A stretch of DNA of 64,000 nt from Lingula anatina. Its lineage: Eukaryota > Brachiopoda > Lingulata > Lingulida > Lingulidae. The translations under genes and the position numbers were made by a program. Positions 41,001 to 50,700 of this stretch are shown piece by piece; positions within the stretch are counted from its first letter, which is position 1, and the number at the start of each line of letters is the position of its first letter. The DNA is taken from contig NW_019774770.1 of NCBI RefSeq assembly GCF_001039355.2, positions 124,001 to 188,000 of the forward strand, in the 5' to 3' direction. The notes beneath the pieces were generated by a model. The model had not been told where the DNA came from, searched no databases, and was given only the letters and a program-made list of their open reading frames with translations.

Positions 41001-43780
41001 ATCTGTAGTACTTGGGGGGGAAACAACAGAGACTGTAGCACAGTGCCCAGACAACTGTGATATGTATCAAGTGAGTTTAACCCTTGTGTATCTCAATTGA
41101 CCTAACAGCCAGGACAGGCTACAGCTGCACTTGGCATCCAGAACCAAAATCAATGGAGCCGAACTAAATTAATCATAGTGTGGCAAGGCAGAAGATGTGG
41201 AGAGGGGATAGACAAACCGAGGAAGAGATCAAGACAGACATAAAGATGCAATAACTGTGCATGCTAGGCATGTTTTATTTCACCAGGGCAGCTGCAAACT
41301 ATGCGGGCCTCTGTTCAATCAAAGGGACTCACTTTCTCTTATATTATGCACAAGTATTGATGTAATCAAACCCACACACACACATTATCACAGGCAAAAA
41401 CATGCATTCGGATACCTATAGCCAAACATCAAATTTATGTCCCTGAAGGTCTAATATTTGAGAAACAAATGCAATCCATGACAGATTGTCATTAATTTGC
41501 TGTTAAAACTTCAGTGTAAGTCAAGCTCAATGTAAGTCCAAGTAGGTGGTACATAATCTTTTCAGCAAGTTGTTACAAATAAGCCATGCTTTTGGTAGCC
41601 CAGAGATTTGGTACAAAGTTAAATGTCAACTTCAATAGGGTTGATGGTCATCAGAATCTGTATGAGCCATTTGCACTACTTTGATCTTTCATTCTTTTTT
41701 CTTATCAACTCTTATCTTTAACAAAATCTCAAATCTTAAATGCAAAACAGATTGAAGCTTCACTTCAAAAAGATAATAAATATCAATTTATCAAATCATG
41801 TTGGGAAAGGGGCAGTAATGTAACAAACAAACACTGCACTCAAACAGAATTCTCTTTGTAAACTCTGAAATGACTTAACTGTCTTCAGATGCATGTCATC
41901 AACTGCCCATGCGCTGTCATCAATAACATCTTGTATATCCATCAATTTTCACATTGGTATTGCTTCTAATTTATTATTTTTATCACATATCTGCAATGGG
42001 AAGCAATATGTATGCCCCCTAACTTACAGGTGAATAAAGCTTATCAATTATAGAATTATCACATTTTTCTATATCTAATCCAGGGGTTAATAAAACTATT
42101 TCTGCATTATCTCTGTGGGCTAACAATAAAACCATAGGAAAGAGCATACCACTTGAGACACTACACTTGACATTTAATTAAAGCATTAAATGCACAGTCT
42201 GGATGATGTTATGCTTAAGTAAAAATAATGTCAATGCTTCTCATGATGACTTAATCTATCAACATGTCTTTAGTTATCATCTCTTGGATCAATAATAAAA
42301 TATAAAGAAAGTCAGGACATGTAGAATATTTTGGTATATGAGTTCTCAAAATAAAATCTCTGATATATAGCAGTTTTTCTCTCTTTTTGCAGACAAAAAG
42401 TATCAAAACTTTTTTGAAAATAGCATTTTACACTCTTTTTGAAAAATATCACCACCATGTTTTAAGCACTATGTCATTTATTCAAAAGTCACTTATTCAT
42501 CCTAAAATGGTTCACTGTGCATCATAAGGTTCAGAGCACTTATGGTCACTTACCTCTACATAGCCACAGGCATTTACAAGAAACATCAAGCCAGTTTCAA
42601 AAACACTTAAAAACACTCACAATGATGACAAGGAGGTATTTAAAACTTCACCTTCATATCATGTTTAGTATACCACTGGTAGTTGAACACTTTCCTTATA
42701 ACAGCATGTCTTTTATCTATTGAAAACAGATCAATGATATTAAAAAAAATTGCTCCCACAATGAGAACAATGATAAAATCTCACATTGCATGTTTCATTT
42801 ACATTGGTACACCCCAATTAAATGTTATCATTTCTGCACACATACCCTGGTATGACTGACTTCAGGTGTGTTTCCACACATTAGTGTCATGCATGGGAAA
42901 ATCTTGTTTACTACAGGGCATCTTACTTTCTCCTATCTACATCCAATTATGTCCTCTTTGATGGTAAAGTTCACATAACCAATTTTACCACACCTTCAAA
43001 AACAACATATAACCTCAGGGGTGTTCTATTTATCTTTTCTAAGACATGCTTTCCCATGGGCAATGAACTTTTTACAATATTTCCACTGAAAACAGAATTA
43101 TTTATAGTCAAGTCTTTTCCACTTAACTGAGAATTCAATGGATATTGTCACTTCAAGGCACTTGCTTAGACCAAGGAGCAATAAAGATAAAATAAATATC
43201 ATTAAAAAGTATCATCAACTTTTAATAAATTGGTTTAATCAATATATAAACTCGTTATCTTTCACTTAACTTTTTTTAAAAAAGTGCTTTTCCTAAAAAT
43301 ATCCTACTTTCATATTAGTACTATTACTCTTTAATACTAGTTTAATACTGTACGCCTACCACTGCTGTTTACCTTGAATGCAGCCTAAGCCTAGCCAAGG
43401 TAGTCATTTATTTAATTAGGTGGATAATAGGACAGCGTTTCGCGGAGATTATATGGAAGTCATCTAATTACCACACCACACAAGTAATCAACAGGATATG
43501 GCTTGTATCTTCGTTCTTTTTCAAACTTACAATTTGCAATTTTTTTCTCAAACGGCATACTGGAGAAGGAAACGGTCTTCTTTCGCTGATGTCGGCGGCC
43601 CGCCGCATCCTTAATCAAACTACTCCTTCGAGGTAAGGGTGTCGCGTCTGTATCAGGTAACGGGCTGGCAGGGGCCTCTGTATCTGTACCGTTTGCATCT
43701 CGAGGAGTCTGCCCATTACTGTGAAATACATCATCCTTTTCGGACGTGGGGCTTTGGGACCCCTCCGACACCTCCGCCAT
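5667..43780 (-). CDS. PLCL: Phospholipase C-like protein (PLCL/PRIP family), complete gene
   Basis: A complete minus-strand gene. Exons from the start: 43531-43780, 35280-35429, 33220-33432, 27461-27523 (frame-neutral), 24688-24866, 22145-22257, 18894-18960, 18044-18137, 17566-17683, 16405-16490, 15102-15222, 14139-14307, 11946-12047, 11452-11560, 10965-11144, 10290-10468, 8937-9075, 8472-8618, 8047-8144, 7822-7926, 7452-7637, 7122-7190, 6810-6863, 6161-6349, 5667-5750. All introns are GT-AG and phases agree throughout, giving 3264 nt and about 1087 residues; human PLCL1 and PLCL2 are about 1095 and 1127. Domain order is N-terminal PP1-binding segment, PH, EF-hand-like, X, Y, C2, helical tail. 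Vertebrate PLCL proteins bind Ins(1,4,5)P3 and phosphoinositides, PP1, PP2A and GABA-A receptor partners, and lack PLC activity. This protein keeps the PLC catalytic set, so inactivity should not be assumed. Confidence 0.93.
8047..9075 (-). CDS. PLCL: PLCL exons 17-19: C2 domain
   Basis: Exons 8937-9075, 8472-8618 and 8047-8144. The translation includes [20 protein letters not shown], then [35 protein letters not shown] and [20 protein letters not shown], which are nearly identical to vertebrate PLCL C2 sequences. Acidic loop residues ([17 protein letters not shown]) suitable for calcium or phospholipid contacts are present. The domain is expected to guide membrane association. Confidence 0.93.
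9076..10289 (-). other. PLCL intron between Y and C2 exons
   Basis: 1.2 kb of intron with no exon, RNA or obvious repeat seen. It contains TATA-like AT runs and a short A tract near 10130. Confidence 0.6.
10290..11144 (-). CDS. PLCL: PLCL exons 15-16: PLC Y region
   Basis: Exons 10965-11144 and 10290-10468. The Y half of the TIM barrel is recognisable: [75 protein letters not shown], then [20 protein letters not shown]. The last block is PLCL-specific. SFSE and LSRVYP carry the serine, arginine and tyrosine that correspond to PLC-delta1 Ser522, Arg549 and Tyr551. As I recall them, vertebrate PLCL sequences have F in place of that tyrosine (LARVF). Confidence 0.92.
10739..10971. repeat. Diverged ~54-bp duplication and CACAATGTCACA-type repeats
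   Basis: Segments 10739-10792 and 10916-10970 match over about 54 bases with a few substitutions (both contain CATATCTAGA, then ACCAAACACAAC). The DNA between holds imperfect CACAATGTCACACCTAC units. The right copy overlaps the minus-strand donor after the Y-region exon (gt at 10964-10963). Confidence 0.7.
11452..12047 (-). CDS. PLCL: PLCL exons 13-14: X-Y linker
   Basis: Exons 11946-12047 and 11452-11560. The first begins [13 protein letters not shown], completing the substrate-side lysine pair K-C-K with the last codon of the X exon. It continues with an acidic stretch ([11 protein letters not shown]) and a basic stretch (NRKKNNKR). The second encodes [20 protein letters not shown], the conserved lead-in to the Y half. 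This linker is short and charged, as in PLC-delta and PLCL, with no SH2/SH3 insert as in PLC-gamma. Confidence 0.88.
11875..11910. repeat. (AG)n microsatellite
   Basis: A 36-base AG run in the intron just past the X-Y linker exon. On the transcribed strand it is a CT-rich tract about 35 bases after the donor of exon 13. Confidence 0.95.
12048..14138 (-). other. PLCL intron between X region and linker
   Basis: 2.1 kb. Apart from the AAT tract at its 3' end nothing is identified. Minus-strand open frames at 12486-12716 and 13750-13941 lack splice sites and family similarity and would break the PLCL frame. Confidence 0.6.
12050..12094. repeat. (AAT)n microsatellite abutting a splice acceptor
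   Basis: Interrupted AAT units. Read on the minus strand they form an ATT-rich tract that directly precedes the TTTAG acceptor at 12048-12049 and so stand in for the usual polypyrimidine tract. Confidence 0.9.
14139..17683 (-). CDS. PLCL: PLCL exons 9-12: PLC X region with intact catalytic positions
   Basis: Exons 17566-17683, 16405-16490, 15102-15222 and 14139-14307. Numbering the whole protein, the residues are H414 (IATSHNTYL), E444 and D446 (CLELDTWDG), H459 ([10 protein letters not shown]), E493 ([10 protein letters not shown]), and K541 with K543 (KILIK then CKK). In PLC-delta1 the catalytic and substrate residues are H311, E341, D343, H356, E390, K438 and K440; the offset is 103 at every one. 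As I recall it, vertebrate PLCL reads YTGHT where this reads YHGHT. The X half therefore looks like that of an active phosphoinositide phospholipase C, although the surrounding sequence is PLCL-type. Confidence 0.93.
15465..15577. repeat. Two-copy direct repeat (~46 bp)
   Basis: Copies at about 15465-15512 and 15531-15577 share GGAAATCTGCTGAT and GGAAAAAT with a few differences. They lie in the intron between two X-region exons (15223-16404), which otherwise shows nothing. Confidence 0.75.
17386..18701. repeat. Dispersed ~50-bp repeat, two copies
   Basis: TTCATACATT, TCAAG, TTAA and then TGATGGTATGAAGCTCTACA occur in the same order near 17386-17433 and 18655-18701. The copies lie in different PLCL introns in the same orientation. 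They may be fragments of an interspersed repeat; no coding content is seen. Confidence 0.65.
18044..24866 (-). CDS. PLCL: PLCL exons 5-8: EF-hand-like region
   Basis: Exons 24688-24866, 22145-22257, 18894-18960 and 18044-18137. The translation contains [20 protein letters not shown] and [19 protein letters not shown], then [37 protein letters not shown] and [20 protein letters not shown], in the same order as vertebrate PLCL. The first loop ([12 protein letters not shown]) keeps several EF-hand oxygen ligands. In the exon at 18894 the second of two overlapping donors gives the exact vertebrate spacing between EQG and YEP. These modules support the TIM barrel structurally in PLC enzymes. Confidence 0.9.
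19206..19460. mobile_element. MITE-like foldback with ~48-bp terminal inverted repeats
   Basis: 255 bp in PLCL intron 18961-22144. The ends match as inverted repeats over about 48 bases with about five mismatches: CATTCCCACAAACCC at the left and its complement GGGTTTATGGGAATG at the right. The interior is 160 bp without coding capacity. It shares ends and interior patches (TTTAGCG, AGTTA, GATCCAG-like) with the element at 22676 and the end fragment at 45906. No convincing target duplication is visible. Confidence 0.8.
20205..20236. repeat. (TA)n plus (GA)n microsatellite
   Basis: A short compound run, TATATATATA followed by GAGAGAGA, inside a PLCL intron. Confidence 0.85.
20331..20473. mobile_element. 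MITE-like foldback, GGGCYCC family, copy A
   Basis: 143 bp. The left end GGGCCCCATAACTTGAAAGC and the right end (complement GGGCTCTGTAGCTCGAAAGC) pair over about 34 bases with seven mismatches, all transitions, as expected from CpG decay. A younger relative lies at 39955-40107; both are flanked by CCT on the left and TGT on the right. Confidence 0.78.
22676..22864. mobile_element. MITE-like foldback related to the element at 19206
   Basis: 189 bp with terminal inverted repeats starting GCATTCCCACAGATTT; the right end reads AAATCTGTGGGAATGC. The interior shares GGGGGTAATTAAC-like and AATTTAGCG patches with the 19206 element. It lies in the PLCL intron 22258-24687, where nothing else is identified apart from a T30 tract. 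Confidence 0.75.
22976..23005. repeat. Homopolymer T tract
   Basis: About 30 consecutive T. It could be the A-tail of an old retroposed fragment on the minus strand, but no body is recognisable beside it. Confidence 0.9.
24867..27460 (-). other. PLCL intron, no features seen
   Basis: 2.6 kb of AT-rich intron. Only a 20-base A run at 25303-25322 and a C run near 26402 stand out. Confidence 0.6.
27461..27523 (-). CDS. PLCL: PLCL exon 4: 63-nt frame-neutral exon, possibly alternative
   Basis: The minus strand shows a good acceptor (CTTTATTTCCAG), 63 coding bases and a donor ACA|GTAAGC. It enters and leaves in the same phase as the direct junction between exons 33220-33432 and 24688-24866, so it can be included or skipped without changing frame. 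It encodes [20 protein letters not shown] between the PH and EF-hand parts. Vertebrate PLCL has LESSQDNMRTSW in the corresponding place. Including it brings the length to about 1087, near human PLCL1. Whether it is constitutive or a cassette cannot be told from sequence alone. Confidence 0.65.
27524..33219 (-). other. Large PLCL intron (5.7 kb)
   Basis: No coding, RNA or repeat structure is recognised beyond short homopolymers (A/T/G run at 28754-28792). A 43-base splice-site-bounded segment near 28508-28550 is discussed under rejected items. Confidence 0.6.
33220..35429 (-). CDS. PLCL: PLCL exons 2-3: PH domain
   Basis: Exons 35280-35429 and 33220-33432. The translation includes [20 protein letters not shown], then [39 protein letters not shown] and [20 protein letters not shown]. 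This matches the vertebrate PRIP PH domain, whose basic strand (KVRSNSR-YHRYF) binds inositol phosphates and phosphoinositides. The basic residues are kept. The two exons join in phase 1 (A + TT = Ile). Confidence 0.92.
33552..33903. mobile_element. Foldback element with 26-bp inverted repeats and a central palindrome
   Basis: About 352 bp in the intron between the two PH exons. The left end CACTTAAAGTGATAATAACT pairs with the right end (minus strand ACTTTAAAGGGATAATAACT); the shared core GATAATAACTCTTCGT is identical. A perfect 26-base palindrome centred on CTCTTAAGAG lies at 33701-33726, almost exactly in the middle. No open frame suggests a transposase. It is probably a non-autonomous DNA transposon, possibly with a TA target. 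Confidence 0.7.
37615..37740. repeat. Compound (CA)n / GCATGTATGCATTCACA repeat
   Basis: Three CA tracts separated by related spacers ATGCATGTATGTATGCATTC, ATGCATACATAC and ATGCATGTATGCATTC, so a unit of about 60 bases has been duplicated around the dinucleotide tracts. It lies in the 8.1-kb first PLCL intron. Confidence 0.9.
39733..39842. repeat. A-rich (AAAAT/AAAAG) low-complexity tract
   Basis: About 110 bases of AAAAT, AAAAG and AAT units, a little over 100 bases before the foldback at 39955. Confidence 0.92.
39955..40107. mobile_element. MITE-like foldback, GGGCYCC family, copy B (young)
   Basis: 153 bp. The first 29 bases (starting GGGCTCCGTATCTCGAAAGG) are perfectly repeated inverted at the right end. 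A further GTGTCTCGATTCC block pairs in the interior, so most of the element can fold into one hairpin. It is nearly free of CpG decay and hence likely younger than copy A at 20331. Confidence 0.85.
43531..43780 (-). CDS. PLCL: PLCL exon 1: start codon and PP1-binding segment
   Basis: The ATG at 43780 opens [17 protein letters not shown]; 83 codons follow before a GTAAGT donor. The acidic, Ser/Pro-rich start is low complexity. [20 protein letters not shown] then [12 protein letters not shown] (around residues 50-80) is almost the vertebrate PRIP sequence. KTVSF is the known PP1 docking motif there, and the threonine (T69 here) after RKK is a PKA site reported to control PP1 release; RRSS is a second likely basophilic-kinase site. 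The start is supported by family length and by the GC-richer first exon facing a promoter. Confidence 0.9.
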
Positions 43781-44132
43781 GTTGACAAACTCACTTAAAC
43801 TCTGCCACTCGAGGAAAGTTACTCTATTTCGGAAGGTCTGATTCAGGTTTGACGCAAATCATTATATCTTACGTCTAAACGTACAAAAAGTCATTTCCCT
43901 GCTTTGATATACATATTTGTGACAATCATCTCGTGCAAAGTCAAGGTTAGCGTGCCGAGCAGACGTTATTTATCTCTGAGGGGTGAACAAGGTTGGAAAA
44001 AAGATGAACCCGTCCAAAAATGCAGTGCATGTTGGGATATCTCAAAATGGCGCTGCCCAGGGAGTTTTGAACTTTGTTAAGAGTTAAACACATTTATAAG
44101 GAAGGAGAAACATAATTTTCTTGATAATCCAG
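43781..44132. promoter_or_regulatory. Divergent promoter between PLCL and USP44/49
   Basis: The two genes run head to head. Near 44025-44040 is TGCATGTTGGGATATC, resembling a ZNF143/SBS site, and at 44044-44053 AAAATGGCGC, a YY1-type site that usually lies in the 5' UTR of the gene it faces (here USP, plus strand). AG|GTAATT at 44132-44133 could end a noncoding first USP exon. No TATA box is seen, which fits a housekeeping bidirectional promoter. Confidence 0.5.
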
Positions 44133-47100
44133 GTAATTTCATGGGGTGTAAATTGTGCCTCGTGTTTTTATGTAAGTAAATAGAAGGTTAAATGTAGTAG
44201 TGGTGGTGAAACTGTTAATGTGTTTCACAGTAGACGATGAAAAGTGGCTTTGGGATTTGCTAAAGCCTAAATGTATTTTTTGTTTGGCAATATAGTATCT
44301 GAATAATAAACTGTTACTGACAGTTCATTAATCCTCCTGGTCTTCCAGGTTCAACATGTACCAAATACAATGTCATACTTGCCACTGATCATAGATGCTT
44401 TTTAGCGGCCACGGGAACACTTCAGTTTAGAACCACATCACAAACTAGCACGAAATTCACACTCCTGTTGACGATTTTCATATATAGCCTGGCCTCAAAA
44501 AGTGTGTTATGAAGACCAGCTGCACTCCTGGAGCTCTCAAATTTTGATCTTACCTCTCATCTCAACTCGCACAGTCCTGTAAAGTCAATGTTTTACATCA
44601 ACAGAGCTGAGGTAATGTCCCTCTCCTTGTTTTCCAGTTAGGTCGTAGGTCAAATGATGCAATGTTTTTTCCCTAAAGAAAGCAATCTACTGTGCATGCT
44701 TTAATGTGTTAAAACAGCTTAGATATCAAAATTGTTAATAGGAGTGCAAATGCATGAATATTGTGCTAACTACAAATAACTTCAAAGAATCAATCAGCTT
44801 TTTATTTTTAATGCCCACTTTTAATGCCAGATATCACCTACTACAGATGCATTTTGGAGTTTTTGTTCAAGTTGTTTGTAATTCTCGTATAGTATGGTAT
44901 ACATCCATCGAATAGTTGGATATTGTATACATATACATTCTAGTGCTAGAAATGGCAATTAAAGATATGTTATGAAAATGAGCCAGAGTCTTATTTTCTA
45001 TGTCTACATTTCCTGTAAAGCTACTTTTCTTTCCCATTTCAGACGTTAGAAATGATAAAACCCCTCTAATAAAACTTCCCATTTCTTCTGAATTATACAG
45101 GAAGACATGGCAGTCTTAAGTTACTGGACATGCCATTTAGAGCTAATTTTTTTTTTTTAATTGAGAAATGGTGTAAAACATTAAGTACAAGTGCAGGGAA
45201 GGGTCATCAGTGATTCGTGAGTAGGAAACTTCTTTTTTTTTTCAGAAATCTTGTTGGCAGGAAAATCCCAGATGGGGTGCCTCAGATCATTAATTAAAAC
45301 ATAAAACCATCTGATGAGCCACCAGAAGTTGATAACTGAATTGAGAAATATGCATTAAAGCACTGCCTTCAGCATTAACTTTGTTTTAATCATACCCCCC
45401 CCCCTTGAAAAATTATGAATTAAGATTTAAACCAAAACAGGGTTTAATCCCCCATTTCCTTACTCCTCAGATTTATTTTTAAAAAATATCTGTGGGTTGC
45501 ATTAAAGTAAATTACATTCAGCATTTGACAAAATCAATTTGTAGTGAGGTTTTAAGATGAGTGTTTTTAGTGAGTGTCTATATTAAATATTTTTTTAAAA
45601 AAATATCCACTCTTCATCTAGATTGATGGTGTTATAGTAACAAGCATATATTGGCAATAAATTTTCAACCAAAATGTTTTAGGTTATTTTTTGTAAGTGG
45701 TTAATAGTTGAGAGGATAGAGTTGATAGAGATAAAATGATATCAAAAGACGCAACAACATAATGATAATTTTTTTCTTTATAGTTACCAGTTATATCCCA
45801 GTGACATAGGATGGCATTTCTCCTGGCTGACTTTTGACATTTTGGTTCAACATTTTGTTGATGCAGTCTTAGAGTTGTTGTTGATATTTTAATTGATTTA
45901 GAGAGTGTACCCATAAACCCATCTTACTAATTGGATCAATCTAACTCTGCAGCTTGAAAAACAAAAATAAAACATTAAGCTTGCAGTATCCTGTTAGAAA
46001 CTGCCAAGTTAAAATACAGTATTTGAAGAGCACTTTACTTCTGCCTCATATTGATTACTAAAAAGGTAAAAACATGTTAAGATATAAATGAAGATCTTCC
46101 ATTTTACCAAAAAAAAGTTACATCTAATTCCATTGAGGCTCATTGTGAACATGCCTGTTAGTTTTATCTACACTTGGTTCAATGTGTCTATTGTAAAACA
46201 TTTTAAAATGGGATTGATTTAGCAAGCATAGTAGTCTGTATTCCATCATTTGCCTTTTTTTTCACATAATTACAATTCAAGGTTACCACTGCACACTGAT
46301 GCGCCATTTTTCCAGCCATGTGTGTCCTTTTATCCTTTTTCTAACAGTTTGAATTGGAAGCTGAACTGTGCTGATGTTAAAAAAAGTAGCTCATAGTAAA
46401 TCTCATGTTGACAGCATTGATCATTCTACTTCTCATTTCTAATTACTTTAGATCTATAAAAGGCTGAAAAAGAAAGCTCAGAAATGGCATCTATCTATAA
46501 ATGGAAGACATCTGCTGCTGAGGCAGCATTAAAGCTGATCACAGCTAGTATATCCAACAGTTAAAAGATAAAAAAATATCGGTATTTTAGTTGAATATAA
46601 ATCCATAGTACTCACTGGTGTGAAGCTTAGACATATGTGTTAAGTATGTCTTTCTATAATATCATAAAACGGGCACAATAGTTGAATTGATTGTACTTCT
46701 TATGATTTATCTTAGATTTTTAGGCCAGAGTAGATTGATTCTACGTTTAGACCAGTTTTTATGAAACAGTCTAAAAGTTAAGACCATACTTGAAACTTGT
46801 GTATCTCGCTTTTTATGAGCCAAGAATGTAATGCAAAAGTGAAGGCCTAGACAGTGGTGATTACTTACAGGTCAATGACTTTTTATCAGCAGTGTTATCA
46901 ATACGTTCTATGATACATCTGCTCTGTGCAGTGCAACTGATGTGCAACACTGATTTGTCTGTGCTGCGTTTATCTGATCGTAATGTACACTGTGTGATAT
47001 CTATGAGATATCCTCCTTGTTATTGCCTAATCAATTTTATTGGAACTGTTTGATGCTGTGCAATAAAAGTAGTGCTGCACACGATGTTTGAGAGAGTTTT

Positions 47101-47735
47101 AAGCTGGGCTATAATTCCAATTCGAAATACATGGTTAAGTGGTTGTGATTTAAAATCTTACGATAAATGTTGATCCATATTGATTTTGACTTTTTAGAAA
47201 ATAAGAAATGTGTTACTTGTGATTTTTATCATAAATTGCTTTTTTTTTATGATGGAGTTTATAAAATGTAACATTTGAAAGCTTTTCAAAGGCATAAGGG
47301 AAATTATTGGTGACAAGTTTTCCATTAAAATGCATTAGCCATTTTGATCATGTTTTAATACTTTTCTAAATGTTCACCTTATATATTTAAAACACTTAAA
47401 ACACTCTCTCAATTCAATTTGCATGACTTCTCATGGAGTTTAGTTTGGATGAATACTATTTGTCATCATAGCTTGAAACTATGGACCATTATTTTTATGT
47501 ATAATCTCAAATTTCAATATTTGAAAATCACTGGAGTTTAAATGAACCAAAGCTTGGCATATGTTAAGTTTCTGTTTAATGATAATGACAATTTGACAAA
47601 ATTTGCTTTATTAAAAAAGAAAATAAATGAATAAATAAGAAGAGAAAATGAGAAAGAAAGAAAAGGAACACCCCTTGCTTCAACATGTGTTTCTGTGATG
47701 AACATTATTAAGAGAACTGTTTTTGTCCATTCCAG
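44133..47735 (+). other. Putative first intron of USP44/49
   Basis: 3.6 kb between the inferred noncoding first exon and the coding exon at 47736. It contains the MITE end fragment at 45906-45952 and otherwise only short A/T or C runs. Confidence 0.45.
45906..45952. mobile_element. Solo end of the CATTCCCA foldback family
   Basis: About 47 bases match the left end of the 19206 element: CCCATAAACCCATCTTACTA, then TTGGATCAATCTAACTCTGC. No opposite end is found nearby, so it is a truncated copy. Confidence 0.65.
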
Positions 47736-47740
47736 CACCC

Positions 47741-50700
47741 ATGGACAGCTGTCGCCATATCAACAGAGTGAAAGTATCTCAGGATCATTCTATTCTTAAC
47801 CCTCAGAAATGGCTTTGTGCTGAGTGTGGGACTACAGAAAGTGTTTGGGTAAGTTCTTCTGTATATTTTAGGCCATATACTCATGCACACACAGATTTGT
47901 ACTAGTATGCCGTTAGCACATACATGCACACACGTAAGGAAAGAGTGGAAGAGGTACAGCAAAATTAAACTAAATGACACATAAATGAATATATCTTCTG
48001 AATTATCTCCTCAAAGGTTTTTTTCTTCTTGTGCATAAAAAAAATACAAACTCTCACACCTACGTGCATGCATGAGATATACTCAAACATTTCTATCATT
48101 ATAAAATAGTTTGGCATATTTTGTCTTTTTGTTAAACTGTATTCCATCTTGTCTTTTCAGGCTTGCTTGAGCTGCTCTCATGTAGCCTGTGGAAGATATA
48201 TTGAGGAGCATGCATTTAAACATTACCAACAGACTAAGGTGATTGCTTATTTTAATAGTATCCTTTAACAGAGTTGTTCTCTTTTGATTTGTATCTGGCA
48301 CCAGACCTGGTAAATAAATAACAAAGGCTTACTATGATTCTTTATTCTATTCCTCTTTTATTTTTTTTATAATTTCTTCTTATAATTTTGTTTTCGGGTG
48401 TAAAATGCTATCAGTGTTTTCTTAATACATTTTTATAATAATTGTCTTGTAAGCCTTTGGCCAACATTTTNGCTTGAGCTGCTCTCATGTAGCCTGTGGA
48501 AGATATATTGAGGAGCATGCATTTAAACATTACCAACAGACTAAGGTGATTGCTTATTTTAATAGTATCCTTTAACAGAGTTGTTCTCTTTTGATTTGTA
48601 TCTGGCACCAGATCTGGTAAATAAATAACAAAGGCTTACTATGATGCTTTATTCTATTCCTCTTTTATTTTATTTTTTGAAAATGCTTTAAATTGTAGCA
48701 TGTTGCATGATCATTGTCTGAGATTCTACCACTGCAGAATCAAATGTTTTTCATTTCCTTGCAGCACCCAATATCCATTGAAGTGAATGAACGATATGTT
48801 TATTGGTAAGCTACTGGCTATTATAGCTGCACAGGGTAAAAAGTCAATTTAGCTGGCTTGTAACACAAGTAATGTGGTTGAATAAATATCTTGACATATT
48901 GGCTGTCACTTATGTACAGGATTTGGACAAAGTTGTACGATACTGACAGCCAGGGATTCCACTAGATTTCTCGGAAGTCAGTTAGGACCATGACTGACAA
49001 AGAAATCAAAATCATGTATCAGAGTATTGGGGGGGGGGGGGGGTATTATAAAATTCTAGGATCACTTAAGGCTGTGCTAATGGAAACCAGGTGGAATGAT
49101 GTGCACTTAAGAATCCGTTGATTATTTTTGTATATATTCAGCCTGGAGCAGATTTCAATACAAAATAATGGCTCTTCATGTGTAAGTACTGTTGTTAGGA
49201 CTGGTGTTGCATGTTGTTGGTATTAGCTTGTTTTGAGAAATATACAAAACCAGGGTTCACTTTGAAAGAAAACATGATATTGATCTTGAAGTTTTGATAA
49301 TTTAAGGAAGAATGAAGATTTAAGTGGCACTGATTGTTGACTAATACATTTTGGTTGCTATATTTATGTACACTATAAATATACTCTTATCAGTTTTATG
49401 TCACTTAAACTTCTCCAATAACACAGAAAATGCCATCATAAACACTTGGATGAATGTACAGAATGACAGACATATCAGACTATAGCTTTTTTTTTTCATT
49501 TATATAATTCTTTTATTGTTTCATAGCAGAAAAGCTGATGTACATTTAGAACTGGCCAGTGCATTTGCAGTTCTAGGTTTTATTCAAGTTCAAACTTCAG
49601 TTTAAAACTTTCAAACAAGGGAGTGACAGTGATATATTTTGCTCTCTTAACTGTGACAATCTGAAACGTCGAAAAAGCATTCTCCAGGGACATACTACTT
49701 ATTAATATTATTTAAATCGCAACAGCCATGAAGGCTCAGAACCCTCAAGGGAAAAACATTGATATATGACACACAAAAAAGTTTCCTCAGCATCTAGCTT
49801 GTGTGTCAACAGAATGATGAGAGGAGGGATGAATTTGCTTAAAGGTCAGGACACTAAGTTTAATCTGAGACTTTGAGATAGCTTTACTGGTGACAGTTGT
49901 GATTAATTGAATTATCGTTCCATGAATATTTCCGGGAAACACACCATGGGTAGTATTTTTTTGATCAAATGAATTATGAGTGAAAGTTTTCATATATTCA
50001 CTGGTGGAGGATAAAGCTTGTATTTATCATGTCATAGGTATTTCCATGAATTTCCTTGCAGTTGGTTTTCTTTTTAAATGAGAGGATGAGATTACCTGTC
50101 ATACCGATTGAAATTAAGGTATAAGCTGTAGTATTGCAGGAATTCTGTGAATTCCCTGTAAATTAAGTAGGGGAGTAGCTCTAAAAATTTCTATTATAAC
50201 TATTAATATAGAAAAAAGGTCTTTTGTGTAACTGCAAGTTAAAAAATTGTTATTTGGCATTGCATCTCATTTTAACAAATAAATTAAATTCCAAGAAAAT
50301 TATAAAAGTGATTGTGAATTTTTTTACATTCTAACCCTGAATATTAGAACACATGTTATATCACTGTAGGTTATATAGCCAACAGTGTGATTGTCCAAAG
50401 AGAAAACGTAATGAGTGGCTATAATTACAATAAAATATTGCCATCAAAACTGCTCAGCCAGAACAATAGTAATTTTTTGATCCAAATTCACCTTGCTCCA
50501 TACATGTATTTTGCGTTAGAGGCCCTTAGATTGGTATCATTGCAAATATCTCTACCTGAATTAAATTGTGTCAAACTCTTTGGGGGGAAAAAACAATTGG
50601 TGCTGTTATGTGTGGAAGCCTCTGAAAGCTGATTTGGCTTGGTTATAAGAGGTAAAACTTGCATTCATGACCAGTCTGTGTAAGATGTTCTTATCTTGTA

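Larger units (their letters stand above)
35430..43530 (-). other. First PLCL intron (8.1 kb)
   Basis: The longest intron of the window. Beyond the CA compound repeat, the A-rich tract and the GGGCYCC foldback listed separately, no exon or RNA gene is recognised. Confidence 0.6.

Noticed and set aside
5667-43780. The minus-strand gene as an ordinary PLC-delta because of its intact active site
   Set aside because: The PP1-binding segment, the PRIP-specific block after the Y region, the C2 sequence and the C-terminal tail all match PLCL much better; PLC-delta lacks the tail.
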